From Pelobates cultripes (Eukaryota > Chordata > Amphibia > Anura > Pelobatidae): DNA of 64,000 nt. The notes under the pieces are model-generated. The model had not been told where the DNA came from, searched no databases, and saw nothing but the letters and a program-made list of their open reading frames with translations. The stretch is taken from contig OW240917.1 in the NCBI GenBank assembly GCA_933207985.1, positions 122,614,471 to 122,678,470 of the forward strand. Direction: 5' to 3'. Shown here piece by piece: positions 21,668-33,289 of the stretch; the first letter of the stretch is position 1, and each line of letters opens with the position of its first letter. A program made the translations under genes and the position numbers.

Positions 21668-22135
21668 AAAACTTTACCTCGGTGTTGATTTGGCTGTATT
21701 TGTGGGATCTGAGCTCTATTTGGACCCTCTGGGCGCTATAGGACTTGTGGGGGTTCCTTCTAATATTTTATGTGTATTGGGGTGTTTTATGTATTTATTT
21801 TTTTTATATTGTATCTCTGTGCCTGTTGGATAATTAGTTTAAGCAGAGTAAACTCAATTATCTCCCAGACACAGAGGAGGAGTTTGTGTTGAACTGTATG
21901 GAGACTGCTGGCTGTCTGTGTATAAATTGCGTGTACCATGTCCCATTAAATCAGTTCACTCCCAGCATTAAGTCTCGGCTAATGTCTGTGGGGGATTAAA
22001 GCTTTCCCCCACAGACATTAGCAGAGACTTAATGCTGGGAGTGAACTGATTTAATGGGACATGGTACACCTAATTTATACAAAGACACCCAGCAGTCTCC
22101 ATACAGTTCAACACAAACTCCTCCTCTGTGTCTTG
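21668..22135. repeat. LTR fragment forming a long palindrome
   Basis: Arms 21867-22001 and 22002-22133 are inverted copies, over 90% alike by eye, meeting at AAAGCTTT. The left arm continues an LTR-like sequence (CTCAATTATCTCCCAG, TATAAAT, CCATTAAAT, then a run ending TGTGGGGGATT) laid out like 17930-18175 of the 3' LTR at 17.1-18.4 kb, so the two are related LTR families. Because it sits 200 bases from an assembly gap, the inversion may be real or an assembly fold-back. Confidence 0.7.
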
Positions 22136-22422
22136 CTATAATCAAGTAGCAGCTATAATCACTCTGCAGCTATAATCACTGAATCCGCCGCAGCAGAGTT
22201 CCAGAGAAGGGGAAAAGGACATCATTGGGAGTGAGACCCGTGCCTCTATCCAGGTGGCTGCCACATATATGTTAAGTTCGACCACACTAAGGCCCTGTAA
22301 TACGGCTTGGTTTGTGTATCGGTAAGAGCCCCTTTGTTTGTGTTTTAGGGAGATTGTACTTGACAGTAGGTAGCAAACAACCTGAATAGGTGAGGTTCCC
22401 TCTAACCCTACAAAAATATCAC

Positions 22423-22835
22423 AAGTAAACAAATCAAAGAGTGGTAATTGCGCAAAGAAGTATATAGTTGTAAAGTGCAAGAGGTATTGTAGTCTCTTTG
22501 TGGAAGATGATAGTGAAGACCCACAAAACATAAACATAAAAGACTTATAGTGTCTTTTATATAGTATCATAAGAAGACAAATGACCACTCACTTAGAAGG
22601 AGCTTCTTGAAAACTCTAGTAGTATAACATTGAGCAGTATGATCTCTGCTCTGGGATATGGGAACAGCAAATGTCCTCAGGGTAAAGGTGGCATATAAAA
22701 CATAAAAGACATATATAATTCTATCTGTATATGCAGTAAGGTAAAAGGTATCTTGACCCTCCACAAAGAGACTATCATACCTATTACACTTTACAGATAT
22801 ATATTTCTTTGTGCAACTACCACTCATTGATTTGT
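22423..22835. mobile_element. Inverted-repeat element, about 410 bp
   Basis: About 80 bases at 22423-22505 (including GCGCAAAGAAGTATATA and TAGTCTCTTTGTGGA) recur inverted at 22751-22835 (TCCACAAAGAGACTA and TTTCTTTGTGCAAC). Inside is a weaker repeat of CATAAAAGAC at 22536 and 22701. There is no coding sequence. It is either a MITE or two opposed copies of one repeat. Confidence 0.55.
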
Positions 22836-25364
22836 TTATAACTGTATACGCATATTTATTCTCATATAAGTATGCAGCTGTGTAATTTCATGCAGTGTTA
22901 AAGATAATGGTAGACATGATAAGGGGAAAGGTTAGAGTGGGGTTAATGTCAGAGTTAGATTACATAGGTGTTTAGTGTTAAGAGAATTAAAAAGCTTAAA
23001 AGGCGTTATAGTTGTGGTATAATGGGTATTTAAAATTATTGGATTTAGGCTTAGAATGTGATTACATTTAGTATTGTATGATGTTTTTATTTTACACCTT
23101 TTATAACTGGTCCTGCAACACAGGAGGCTGATTAGCCAAGGCTGTAAACCGTCACTTTATGCAAGACCTGTAGGCAGGTGTCTACTCTGCCTAATGGGAA
23201 ATCCAGCTCTGTTATCAGTAGATAAATCGGATACTTTGAAAATAAGTGGAGTCCCCTGTAACTGGAGTTCTGATGAGAAGCTGCACTATATTTTGACAAA
23301 CCATGTATTTGTAGAGACAGTGCTTAGGTTTAAAAGTTTGTTATTCCAGAAGATATGCTTTTTTCCCTCTCGCCTGTTTCAGTTGATAATTACAAAGTTC
23401 TTAATTGAGAATCTTCTAAATGCATCTAAATTTTTAATTTACTTCTCTGGAAGATCTCTGTTGTTCCTATCCTCTAGCAATAGATCAAAGTTAAATAATT
23501 GCATTCCAAGGAATCTCTCACTGCTTCTTTGCAGGGTCAGTAAGACCAAGTCCCCTGCACTATGTTTCTTTGCCGTTTTTTGCCTAATTAAACCTAGAGA
23601 GCTTTTTAATTATGTTCTGTGAATCATAGCTTGCCATACACTATCTACTTTTTCTTTTCCCCCACTATTTTATTCATATGATGTTACTAGCTATACATTT
23701 TGTATTATCTTTTAATATAGGTATTCATAGATTTTTTGATTTTCATTTATTCATTATTTAAAGTTTACCTGATGTTGTCAGTCTATACACATCTCTAGTA
23801 GGCTGTCTCTTGTACAACTGGTCAAGCGTTTTCATTTTGCTAAAATTTAGCGATTCATTTATCCCTAAATGTTCTCTTTTTATTTATTTTTTATTTAAAA
23901 TAAAGACTGTAAAAAAAAAAGTATGTCACTGAAGGTAAAGCAGGTCAGTATAGCCATTACATTACACAGAAAGGACCATGTGGTCCCTCCATCATGCGTT
24001 GTAGTTTCCACTGCTATTCCCATTTGACTTTCTATATAACTATGAAAGTAAAATGAAGAAAATTTAGCATCATTGGTCAAGAATGCATCACAAAGTAATG
24101 CAGATTGCACTATGCCCAAATAAGATTTTTTTTTTTCAAGTTTAGGTCAAATTAGCAAGAGTTTGGGTCCTTTTCAATAGCTGAGATGCAGAACATTTTG
24201 GGGAAGTAACATCTTATTATTGTGATAATTGTAAGTTTGGTTTTTCCAATGTTCAAGTACACTATTGCAAAAGTTTAAGAACTAATGGAAATAAAAGGAA
24301 TGTGGAGGAGCCATTCAGGTGTCCCTAGTGAGATTATCATTAGAGTATATTTCTAATTCAGTTAAGTGGCACCGAGGAAGATGTCAGACAGCCTCACCCT
24401 AGAGAAAACTTGATTTGATGCAGAATAAAGAAGTAATTTACTCCTAATAGTACTAAGTGTGTCTATTAGTACTTAAAGAGAATGTCTAAGTTGCAAAATA
24501 TATATTAAATAAATTTTCAGTTGAGAAAAGCATGCATTTACTAGTTTTGGAAGCAAATGTTTCCTTGTATGTACGTAGTGGGGAATTACGATGCAGCATA
24601 ATACATAACTAACCCCATTCAACCCCCCAATAACAACAGACAACTTAGTATGGATGAACAGGCCACAGCATTTATTATAACATAATAAATTACTGCATAA
24701 CACATCCAAAACTTTATTTAATAAATATCTTCTTTTCTGTAACCAAAATTGATAGGCATAAATAAGCATAAATTAACATATATACATATATAACTCAACA
24801 CATAGTGTTATACAATGACCCAACTGTCCTTGCCAATAAACATACAGTGGTTCCTAATCACCACTTCCTCTCACCTCTCCCCTCGTCATAAATCATATCC
24901 TTCCAATGCCCCCCATCAGCTGACCTTATCCACGCTCGATGGGCACGACACCTCAGGCAACCTAATGTTAACCCTTTGAAGCAGGGGAGGTTGAGACCTG
25001 CAAACATGATGAAACTTACTCCATCCTTAAACATAACCCCTCAAACTTAATTGGCAAGGACATACCCCCGGCTCGCTGTGACTAACTAATCCTACAAGGG
25101 GTGGGCGGGCGGGAAGCTGTTTGCTGGCCCGACTCCCAAGTGGCACTGAGGTAAGACACTAACTCACATAGAACCTAACCCCACCCACACACACTTCCCA
25201 AGACACTCCCACGCATCTATCCACACACTCCTACATGTGCCCTTGTCCACTTAGCTGCGCTATCTCCCCAGGGCCTACCTGCTTAAAATCATACATATTC
25301 TTTGCTGCGTGTTTTGCTTTCTGTACATAAACAAACCTATCCCTTTTTGCCCAGTAGAAAAAGC
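22836..25364. other. Intergenic DNA, no gene recognised
   Basis: Mostly AT-rich. A 142-codon plus frame at 23194-23622 has no recognisable motif or codon signal and I do not call it. 24840-25270 is GC-richer with a CCCGACTCCCAAGTGGCACT segment and may be old repeat. Confidence 0.45.
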
Positions 25365-25954
25365 ATTATTTCTGGTGAGTGAGCTACAGCTTATTGAATT
25401 TGTTCTGGTGAGTAGAATCATTACCAACAGGCTTTTTGCTGTAAACACTGTCTTTTCAGAGAAAATGCAGTGTTTACATTACAGCCTAGTGATAACTTCA
25501 CTGGCCACTCCTCAGATGGCTGTTAGAGATCCTTCCTGGGTCATGGCTGCCTAAAATGCATCCAAACATTCAATATCTCCTCCCTCTGCATGCAGACACT
25601 GAACTTTCCTCATAGAGATTCATTGATGCAATTCATCTCTATGAGGAGATGCTGATTGCTCAGGGCTGTGTTTGAATTATGCTAGCTCTGCCCCTGATCT
25701 TCCTCTTTGTCAGTCTCAGCCAATCCTATGGGGAAGCACTGTGATTGGATCAGGCCACCACTTCTAATGATGTAAGCAGACTGCTTGTTTTTCTGAGTCT
25801 AACAGCATGCAGAGTTACAGCTTCAGGCTTGAATACCGTAAGAATTTGCTATATTTATGGAGGCATGAGGGGCCCAGGGGGGATAGATGGTGGTGTTAAC
25901 ACTGTAAGGTCAGGAATACATGTTTGTGTACCTGACCCTATAGTGATCCCTTAA
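25365..25954. mobile_element. T2-like MITE fragment
   Basis: The right end CTATAGTGATCCCTTAA (25938-25954) is, inverted, TTAAGGGATCACTATAG, matching the TTAAAGG-type ends of T2-family MITEs known from Xenopus, which have TTAA targets. The body has short inverted repeats, for example ACACTGTCTTTTC with GAAAATGCAGTGT near 25445-25475 and an ATAGAGATTCATTG/CAATTCATCTCTAT pair near 25615-25640. The left end is not clear. Confidence 0.55.
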
Positions 25955-26030
25955 CCCCTTAAGGACACATGACATGTGTGACATATCATGATTCCCTTTT
26001 ATTCCAGAAGTTTGGTCCTTAAAGGGTTAA
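25951..26030. mobile_element. Short foldback MITE, 80 bp
   Basis: TTAACCCCTTAAGGAC at the left and GTCCTTAAAGGGTTAA at the right are inverted copies with one mismatch. Its first four bases are the TTAA that ends the preceding T2-like element. The longer element at 28031-29571 has the same ends. Confidence 0.75.
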
Positions 26031-26273
26031 TGAAGTTAAACAAGTGTACATAAAAAAAATATATATTAGTAAAAAAATATATAACATTATTAAACAATTA
26101 AATACTGGTTATTTGACAAATTATACTTTAAAAAAAATGACTAAATTATTATACGACACTATACTGTATATCTGTGCAAGCTTCACAGCTTTTGGTACTT
26201 AGACTGTCCTTTTAGATGTGTGTTAGATTGTATAAAAATGTCTGACAAATCACATTAGGTTAATGATTAAAGA

Positions 26274-26399
26274 AGGCTTCCCCAAACGCCGACCCTCCAG
26301 AACTACAACTCCCATGATTCTATGAATGAAATAGATAGGCTGAGAATCAGGGGAATTGTAGTTCAGCAACATCTGAAGGGCCGGACTTTGGAGAAGCCT
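26274..26399. mobile_element. Foldback MITE, hAT-like
   Basis: AGGCTTCCCCAAACGCC at the left is answered by an inverted copy ending TTTGGAGAAGCCT. Inside, ACTACAACTCCCATGATTCT pairs with the AGAATCAGGGGAATTGTAGT segment. The same inner sequence occurs in the element at 57860-57996. Assignment to hAT is inference from that copy's flanks. Confidence 0.65.
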
Positions 26400-26402
26400 A
26401 GA

Positions 26403-26822
26403 TTAAAGGAACACTTCAATGAAATGTATTAATTACTTATTTTGTTGCCAATTTGTTGTTGCTTTTTGTTATTGGGGTTGTATAACCAGCTTGCAAAAGT
26501 TATGCTATGTGCAGCCTCTGTAAGCTTTGTATTTTCCCAGCACAGACTTTTTGTGGATGTCCAGTCACAGACTTTCCAATCAGCCAGGGAGTGCAACTTG
26601 GTTAAATCATAAATGGGGTAATTTCTATTTAGACCTTCTATATTTGTAAAATGAAAAAAAAAGAAGCAGCCTACTGCATACAGCACTTCTGCCCCTGTCC
26701 TGTAGAGGATTCCATTATCCTTCACTGCGTCTAGAATGAAGGAGCTACATATGCAACCCATGCTGACTTGGAAGCAGGAAGGAGTCTCTACTTCCCCATC
26801 ACTAAACACCAGGGACTTTTAA
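26403..26822. mobile_element. Possible T2-like MITE
   Basis: TTAAAGGAACACTTCA starts the block. A weakly inverted GGGACTTTTAA closes it at 26822. The end match is poor, so this is tentative. Confidence 0.35.
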
Positions 26823-27531
26823 TCTGGCCTCCGTATATATACATATATAAAAATAAAGATTTTTTATTTATTTTTTTTACTGCTCCTTGTGTTTTTCCCA
26901 CTATTAATTTAATCATTTTTCTTACTTGATCTGTGAACCAAATGGAGGAAAAATGTTCCTATCAGTATACTGTGCAAACTATATACATACTATTATACCA
27001 TGTATATATTTTGCAGTACACTGATTGACCCATTTATACATCCTTTGGGTTAATCTAATTAAATTCCTGAATTGGGTTTTGGGTACCAAAATTCTGCTGA
27101 GCTGAATCGACATTCAGCTGAAACATTAGTTTTTTCTTTTTTCAGGGAAAATGGTTTGACCAAGTTAAATAGTCTTGCCCTGCACAATTCTATTACAAAG
27201 TTCTATAATTCAGCTGCATTTTTAACATGGAAACATTGTGACATTTCTGCAATGAGATCACTTTTTTTTCAAAAATCTTTTTAACAGCAGTTTTGGTTTG
27301 AATTGGTATTGGTCACATTGTTAATGCCAGAATACACAATTTTCACAGACATTCTTTTATGTGTGGTCAACTTTTTTTGGCTAGTTGATCGATTTGTGCA
27401 TACCTAGTGCAGCTAAAGAGTAATATCTCAGCTAAGTTCCATTTAAAAAAAGTTGTGCACATTAATTTCAATTACACCATCAAATCTATATTACTGGGAT
27501 CTCTTTTTTAACCTATAAATAATGGTAAATG

Positions 27532-28034
27532 TAAAGGGATACTAGAGGCATCAAAGCATCTTTAGTTTTATGAAGCACTTTTGTGTGTGTAGATCATGCC
27601 CCTGCACAATTCTCTGCCATTTAGGAGTTAAATCACTTTTGTTTATGTCCATGTAGTCCTAACCACATCTCCACTGACTGTGGCTCACACAGCCTACATG
27701 AAAAAAGTGGTTACATTGTAAATCAGATGTTAATTTACTTTAGAAGTTTTAATGTAACTTTAATCACACACATGAGGCTCCTGCAGTATCTAGAAGGCTA
27801 TTAACAGAACATGTGATAATAAGCTCTAAATTAAACAGAATGTGCAATAAAGAAAGTTTAAACATTTGATCTCTGTTTACAAAAAGTGTTTAGGAAGGCC
27901 ATAACTCATTCATTGCCAAGTTACATAAATAAATTGATTTGAGAATCAAGCAGTGAGACTGCAGGGGCATGATCTAAATACCAAAACTACTACATTAAGC
28001 TAAAATAGTTTTGGTGCCTCTAGTATCCCTTTAA
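27532..28034. mobile_element. T2-like MITE with clear terminal repeats
   Basis: TAAAGGGATACTAGAGGCAT at the left and, inverted, TTAAAGGGATACTAGAGGCA at the right form about 23-bp terminal inverted repeats, continued by CAAA and looser pairing. GCATGATCT/AGATCATGC further in also pair. There is no coding sequence. T2 MITEs are usually linked to the Kolobok group, which has TTAA targets. Confidence 0.75.
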
Positions 28035-29571
28035 CCCTTAAGGACACAGCCTCAGAAGCTGGACATACCCTTACGGACACTAGCATTTTTTTGCATTTTG
28101 TTGCTGTTTGTGTTCAAACGCTCATTTATTGTACCAACACATATTATATACAATTTTTTAGATGTCAAAATGGTCTTTAATTTGATGTGACGTATACATA
28201 AATAAATTCTCATTTATTACAATAAAAATGCAGGCTATTTACCTAAGGATATTTTGACACTTTTTACATAGCCATTTCATTGCCAATCTCTTCTAAATAT
28301 TGGAGTAAAATTGTGTTTTTTCTCTATTTTGGCATATACCCATATATCAAGGTTTTTGTAACGTGTATTTTGTAAAGCTGGTATGTGCTATCCCTGCACA
28401 GAACCCCATATTGTGTTCAGCTACATCTGCTGAGTACAAAGATACCCCCATTGTATGCCTTTGCCACTATTCTGTGAAGCTACAATGCCATAAAGGACAC
28501 CATGCTATTTAAGTTTACATAGTTGGAATTTTCATAGATGGTCCTATGTCATATTTTGTGGCATTATAGCCATTTGACTGTTCAAATAACCCACCAAAGG
28601 CCTACCATTTGAGAAAGCAGACACTCCAGGGTATCTTATTAGGCATATATTATACCTTAACTTGCCACCATTTTGTCGCCAATTCATTTCATATTTTGTG
28701 GCGAGAAACAAAAAAAATATTTTTTTTTACATACATGTTGCATTTTCGCTGGATGTTTCATAAAATTGATAAGTGTCATTGTCATAAATTCCCCCTACGT
28801 ATGCTCAGTTACCTCTTCCGAGTAAAACAATATGCCCAATGTATGACATAGACACTATTTTGTGTAGTTATAGTGCTGTAAAAGAGACCTTTCAATTTCA
28901 GATTTTAAGTGTGAATTTTCATACATGGTTGTGATGGGTCCGTATTCTATTTTGAAATATTTTAGCAGGCTGCTTTTTCCAACTACCCCAAAAAGGCATA
29001 CTATTTCTTAAAGAAGACACCCAACGGTATTTCAAAAGGCAAATTTTGAACCTTAGTGTGGGATCATTTTTCTGCTAGCTTGTATCAAGTGTAATGGTAA
29101 TAAGCCCTTTTTCTGCCTTTTTGACACACACAGTGAGTTTGTACTGTATATTTTGCAAACCTTATGTGAGCTATGGCTTTATAAATTTTCATATGTTGCT
29201 TAGCTATGTTGTCTGAATACAGCAATACCCCTGGATGTACCTTTGTCAGGTATATGTGGACGTTGAAGGGGCACATTTCAGACATAGCCATTGCAGTTTT
29301 TTTCAAACTTTGCATTTTTACACTGGGTCCATACCCAACTTTGGAATTTTTTTAGTAAGTTGATTATTCCAACTACCCCAAACAGGCATACCATTTCTTA
29401 AAGAAATTATTTTTACCTTGTTAAAAGTTTTATTTTACTTTAAACCCCTAACTACCCTAACAGTAAATCCCCCAATTTCCCCACTATCTTCTACCCACTC
29501 TACCTAAGTAAATAGGTAAGGAGAGGACTGCAATGACGGAAAATTTCCGTCCAGCTTCCTTAAGAGGTTAA
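28031..29571. mobile_element. 1.54-kb inverted-repeat element with ~390-bp internal tandem units
   Basis: The left end TTAACCCTTAAGGACAC...AGAAGCTGGAC and the right end, read inverted, TTAACCTCTTAAGGA..AGCTGGACGG form imperfect terminal repeats. Inside, three diverged units repeat at roughly 390-bp spacing. Landmarks are CCCACCAAAGGCCTACCATT near 28590, ACCCCAAAAAGGCATACTAT near 28983 and ACCCCAAACAGGCATACCAT near 29373, each followed by similar sequence. No transposase coding is visible. A 17-bp palindrome (GACGGAAAATTTCCGTC) is at 29535-29551. Confidence 0.7.
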
Positions 29572-30179
29572 GTGCAAACAGTTACTTTGTAGAAGTTTGA
29601 ATATTTTGGTACTTTTGTTCCAAAGGTTTGCAACAAAAATCTTATCAATCATTATCAAATTTTAAAATGTAGTCTATGAATCTGAACTTACCTTCTTCTT
29701 TTCTTCATTGCTGGTTTTTAGTCTGAAGATAATTTTTTTTTTTTTTTACCAGCGCTTTTTCACGCCCATTCAATATCTGCAAAACATTGTAAGCATTATG
29801 CTTTTTTTTTTTCAAACTTTATAACAAACTTCGTAGTACAAAATTCAAACTACACTTTAAATGCCAAGGGAGAGAAAAGAGGGGCAAAGTGCTCTGCACA
29901 CACTAAACACTCTAGAAATTATATATTATTATAGCCTGCAATAGCCTACATGACTGGGAATTGTGCAGGTGAAGAGGGTATAATCACCATTTTGTGGCCA
30001 TAAAGACATTCTGGTGGAGTATTTGCGAATGTGCATTTCAGGAAATGCCATACGATTGATTACAAATCATCATAAACCATTTATTTAATTTAAACAAAAA
30101 ACCCTTTTTACAGAGGTGATGGTTGAAACTATTCAGTGCCTAAAATACAAAGCAGATCAAATACATAAAGTGGAATACC
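29572..30179. other. AT-rich intergenic DNA, nothing recognised
   Basis: Short poly-T runs near 29730 and 29800 and chance ORFs only. Confidence 0.5.
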
Positions 30180-31300
30180 CTTATTTCCACAATAAATTAA
30201 CAATATATAGAAATGTAGTGTAAAATACACCACCTAGTGGAGCGCTAATACAAATATAAGTGATAGAGGGGTTCACTTACCCCAACAATTTTGTGTTGTC
30301 TTAAATTCAGGAATATGCTTTTAAACATACAATGAAGGGAACAAAGAGATAAAAAAAAAAAAAAAACATATAATGTAGATGATTTTGGTGAAAATGAGTG
30401 ATGAAAGTAAAAAACTGAAACCACCCACATGGTCTGGAGCCTATATAATATTGGCTCCGTACGTAAACCTATGTGCTCTTTGGGCAGCAACACACCCCTT
30501 CCTCTGAGATGTACCTCCACAACGACAAGGAAACAAAAGGGGAAAGGGACCCAATGGGTGGTATATGTGCAAACAGGCAGGTAATATATAGGTGGGAAAT
30601 GTTATGCTCACCTAGTTGAGAGCCTTAAATTCCTGGCTCTGAGGGTGGTCAGCGATGTGCCAGTATGCAGGGATGGCTCTTCCCTGTAAAGATTCCCTGA
30701 GGCTCCAAGAACTTCATGGATAAAGAAAATTATCGATTCCAAATAAAAAGTAAATATAAAACCAGAAATTTGAAGTATAAAAATTGTAAATAAAAGTCCA
30801 AATAAAAGTCCAAATCAGCCGAAACGTGTTTCACTCGTCTGTGAGCTTCCTCAGTCAGCTGTGATGTAGCCTCAGGGATTTCTTGCTTTTTAAATGTTCC
30901 ATTACTTCCTCTTTAAGGTCACATGATGTTCAATAATCGTGTATGTGAATTTTCTATAGATATTAGTGTAGCCTGGTGACACCTGGGATTGAGGGCTCCT
31001 ATTTGTTAATTTAATTTTAACATTCCTGTTTAATTGTAGCTAACCATATAATTGGTGGTTCAGAGATATTTGAAAAAAACTGTAGGTGGTTGGCGGAAAT
31101 GGTGCCATTTGCAACTTCCGCCCTCCACAACCGGAAGTAGTATTTTTTTTATTTTTTTTGCCCTTGTTGTGCAGCAGAAGCCTCCTCTCCATGTTGAGGG
31201 GGAGTCCCTTGCGCCGATCAGGGGGTGGCCGTAATGACATCACGAGCTAGCGTGCATCAGCCTCAACCCCCTGTGGACGTGCCAGGACCTCAAAAGAAAC
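30180..31300. repeat. Unclassified interspersed repeat
   Basis: A noncoding block with GCCGAAACGTGTTTCACTCG at about 30818 and a GC-rich stretch at 31080-31290. A related-looking phrase style (GCGTTTTGGCAAAAGCC) occurs at 47058, but I could not align the two blocks. No terminal repeats were found. Confidence 0.3.
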
Positions 31301-31397
31301 CCCATGTTGGAAATGGGCAATTGAGAGTGCGGAATAAAAATCCTACTTTCTATTTTTTTGATTTTTATTCCAGACCATGATATAAGTTAGTATCAGG

Positions 31398-31832
31398 TTA
31401 TAAGTCACTTAATAATTCAATTCCAAGAGAAGGGAAAATATTCTCTTCTATGTCTAGTTTTCGTTTTATGTCAAACCAATTTTTCAGTATATGATTTAAA
31501 GAAAAGGTATCTCCAAGAATATTTAACCTTCTAATTTCTTGGGTTGACAACCAAAAAATATAAATGTTCCTGTAGGGACCAATTCTCCTTGCTTCAGGTT
31601 GATACCAGCTTTCTTCTTTAGATGAATCCTGGAAAGTATAAATGAACCACAAAGATGGAATTCCTAGACCTCCATCTTTTAATTTTTGTAAAACATAATT
31701 TAGCACTAATTCTATGTCTTTTTGCCCATATAAATTTAGTAAAAGAAGATTGTAGTAAATTGATCCAATTTTGAGGGATATCACTAGGAATTAGACTCAA
31801 CATACAAGAAAGGTAATAGGGAGGAGTCGGGC
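31398..31832 (-). pseudogene. L1 ORF2 post-RT segment
   Basis: Two overlapping minus-strand frames carry YYLSCMLSLIPSDIPQNW, LLQSSFTKFIWAKRHRIS, then GGLGIPSLWFIYTF, which is the conserved region between RT and the C-terminal finger of L1 ORF2. It is separated from the rest of the L1 by the CR1 insertion and stops before the cysteine-histidine region. Confidence 0.8.
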
Positions 31833-31861
31833 AACTATAGGCAGTAAGCCTTACTTCAGTA

Positions 31862-33289
31862 GTGGGGAAAGTGATGGAAACCATGTTTAAGGATAGGATT
31901 GATGAACATCTAAAAACACATGGATTTCAAGATCAGAGACAATATGGGTTTACTTCAGGGAGATCATGCCAAACTAATCTTATTGATTTTTTTGATTGGG
32001 TAACTAAAATTATAGATCAGGGTGGTGCAGTAGACATTGCTTACCTAGATTTCAGTAAGGCTTTTGACACTGTTGCACATAGAAGGCTTATCAATAAACT
32101 GCAATCTTTAAGTTTGAATTCAAATATTGTTGAATGGGTAAGGCAGTGGCTGAGTGACAGGCAACAGAGGGTTGTAGTTAATGGAATATATTCGAAGCTT
32201 GGACTTGTCACCAGTGGGGTACCTCAGGGATCTGTACTTGGACCCATTCTCTTTAATATTTTTATTAGTGATATTGCAGAAGGTCTTGATGGTAAGGTAT
32301 GTCTTTTTGCTGATGATACTAAGATATGTAACAGGGTTGATGTTCCAGGAGGGATAAGCCAAATGGCAAATGATTTAGGTAAACTAGAAAAATGGTCAGA
32401 ATTGTGGCAACTGACATTTAATGTGGATAAGTGCAAGATAATGCATCTTGGACGTAAAAACCCAAGGGCAGAGTACAGAATATTTGATAGAGTCCTAACC
32501 TCAACATATGAGGAAAGGGATTTAGGGGTGATTATTTCTGATGACTTAAAGGTAGGCAGACAATGTAATAGAGCAGCAGGAAATGCTAGCAGAATGCTTG
32601 GTTGTATAGGGAGAGGTATTAGCAGTAGAAAGAGGGAAGTGCTCATGCCATTGTACAGAACACTGGTGAGACCTCACTTGGAGTATTGTACAGAGTACTG
32701 GAGACCGTATCTTCAGAAGGATATTGATACCTTAGAGAGAGGGTTCAGAGAAGGGCTACTAAACTGGTTCATGGATTGGGATAAAACTTACCAGGAAAGG
32801 TTAAAGGATCTTAACATGTATAGCTTGGAGGAAAGACGAGACAGGGGGGATATGATAGAAACATTTAAATATATAAAGGGAATCAACACAGTAAAGGAGG
32901 AGACTATATTTAAAAGAAAAAGAAGGGCTACTAAACTGGTTCATGGATTGCGGGATAAAACTTACCAGGAAAGGTTAAAGGATCTTAACATGTATAGCTT
33001 GGAGGAAAGACGAGACAGGGGGGATATGATAGAAACATTTAAATATATAAAGGGAATCAACACAGTAAAGGAGGAGACTATATTTAAAAGAAGAAAAACT
33101 ACCACAACAAGAGGACATAGTCTTAAATTAGAGGGACAAAGGTTTAAAAATAATATCAGGAAGTATTACTTTACTGAGAGGGTAGTGGATGCATGGAATA
33201 GCCTTCCAGCTGAAGTGGTAGAGGTTAACACAGTAAAGGAGTTTAAGCATGCGTGGGATAGGCATAAGGCTATCCTAACTATAAGATAA
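31862..33289 (+). CDS. CR1 reverse transcriptase, open but with an internal duplication
   Basis: 475 codons open to the natural stop. Motifs: YGFTSGRSCQTNL (about 28-40), IAYLDFSKAFDTVAH with the first catalytic Asp (59-73), [17 protein letters not shown] (116-132), CLFADDTKIC with the Asp pair (147-156), VRPHLEYC, then the thumb and C-terminal region ending with FTERVVDAWNSLPAEV. Residues from about 296 to 410 contain the same ~57-residue segment twice (LKDLNMYSLEERRDRG...). The first copy begins out of frame (EGLLNWFMDWDKT instead of RRATKLVHGLRDKT) and returns to frame after a 2-base difference. The first codon is not a true start, since the element is truncated upstream. It lacks the endonuclease. 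Confidence 0.85.
   Translation: MGKVMETMFKDRIDEHLKTHGFQDQRQYGFTSGRSCQTNLIDFFDWVTKIIDQGGAVDIAYLDFSKAFDTVAHRRLINKLQSLSLNSNIVEWVRQWLSDRQQRVVVNGIYSKLGLVTSGVPQGSVLGPILFNIFISDIAEGLDGKVCLFADDTKICNRVDVPGGISQMANDLGKLEKWSELWQLTFNVDKCKIMHLGRKNPRAEYRIFDRVLTSTYEERDLGVIISDDLKVGRQCNRAAGNASRMLGCIGRGISSRKREVLMPLYRTLVRPHLEYCTEYWRPYLQKDIDTLERGFREGLLNWFMDWDKTYQERLKDLNMYSLEERRDRGDMIETFKYIKGINTVKEETIFKRKRRATKLVHGLRDKTYQERLKDLNMYSLEERRDRGDMIETFKYIKGINTVKEETIFKRRKTTTTRGHSLKLEGQRFKNNIRKYYFTERVVDAWNSLPAEVVEVNTVKEFKHAWDRHKAILTIR
32749..33094 (+). repeat. 172-bp tandem duplication in the CR1 coding region
   Basis: AGAAGGGCTACTAAACTGGT begins at 32749 and again at 32921. The two units are almost identical; the main difference is ATTGGGAT against ATTGCGGGAT. 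Confidence 0.92.

Noticed and set aside
23194..23622. 142-codon plus-strand ORF
   Set aside because: No motif, no similarity to any family I know, and AT-rich composition like its flanks. Consistent with chance.
26429..26809. 126-codon minus-strand ORF
   Set aside because: Lies within a likely MITE and shows no domain. Taken as chance.
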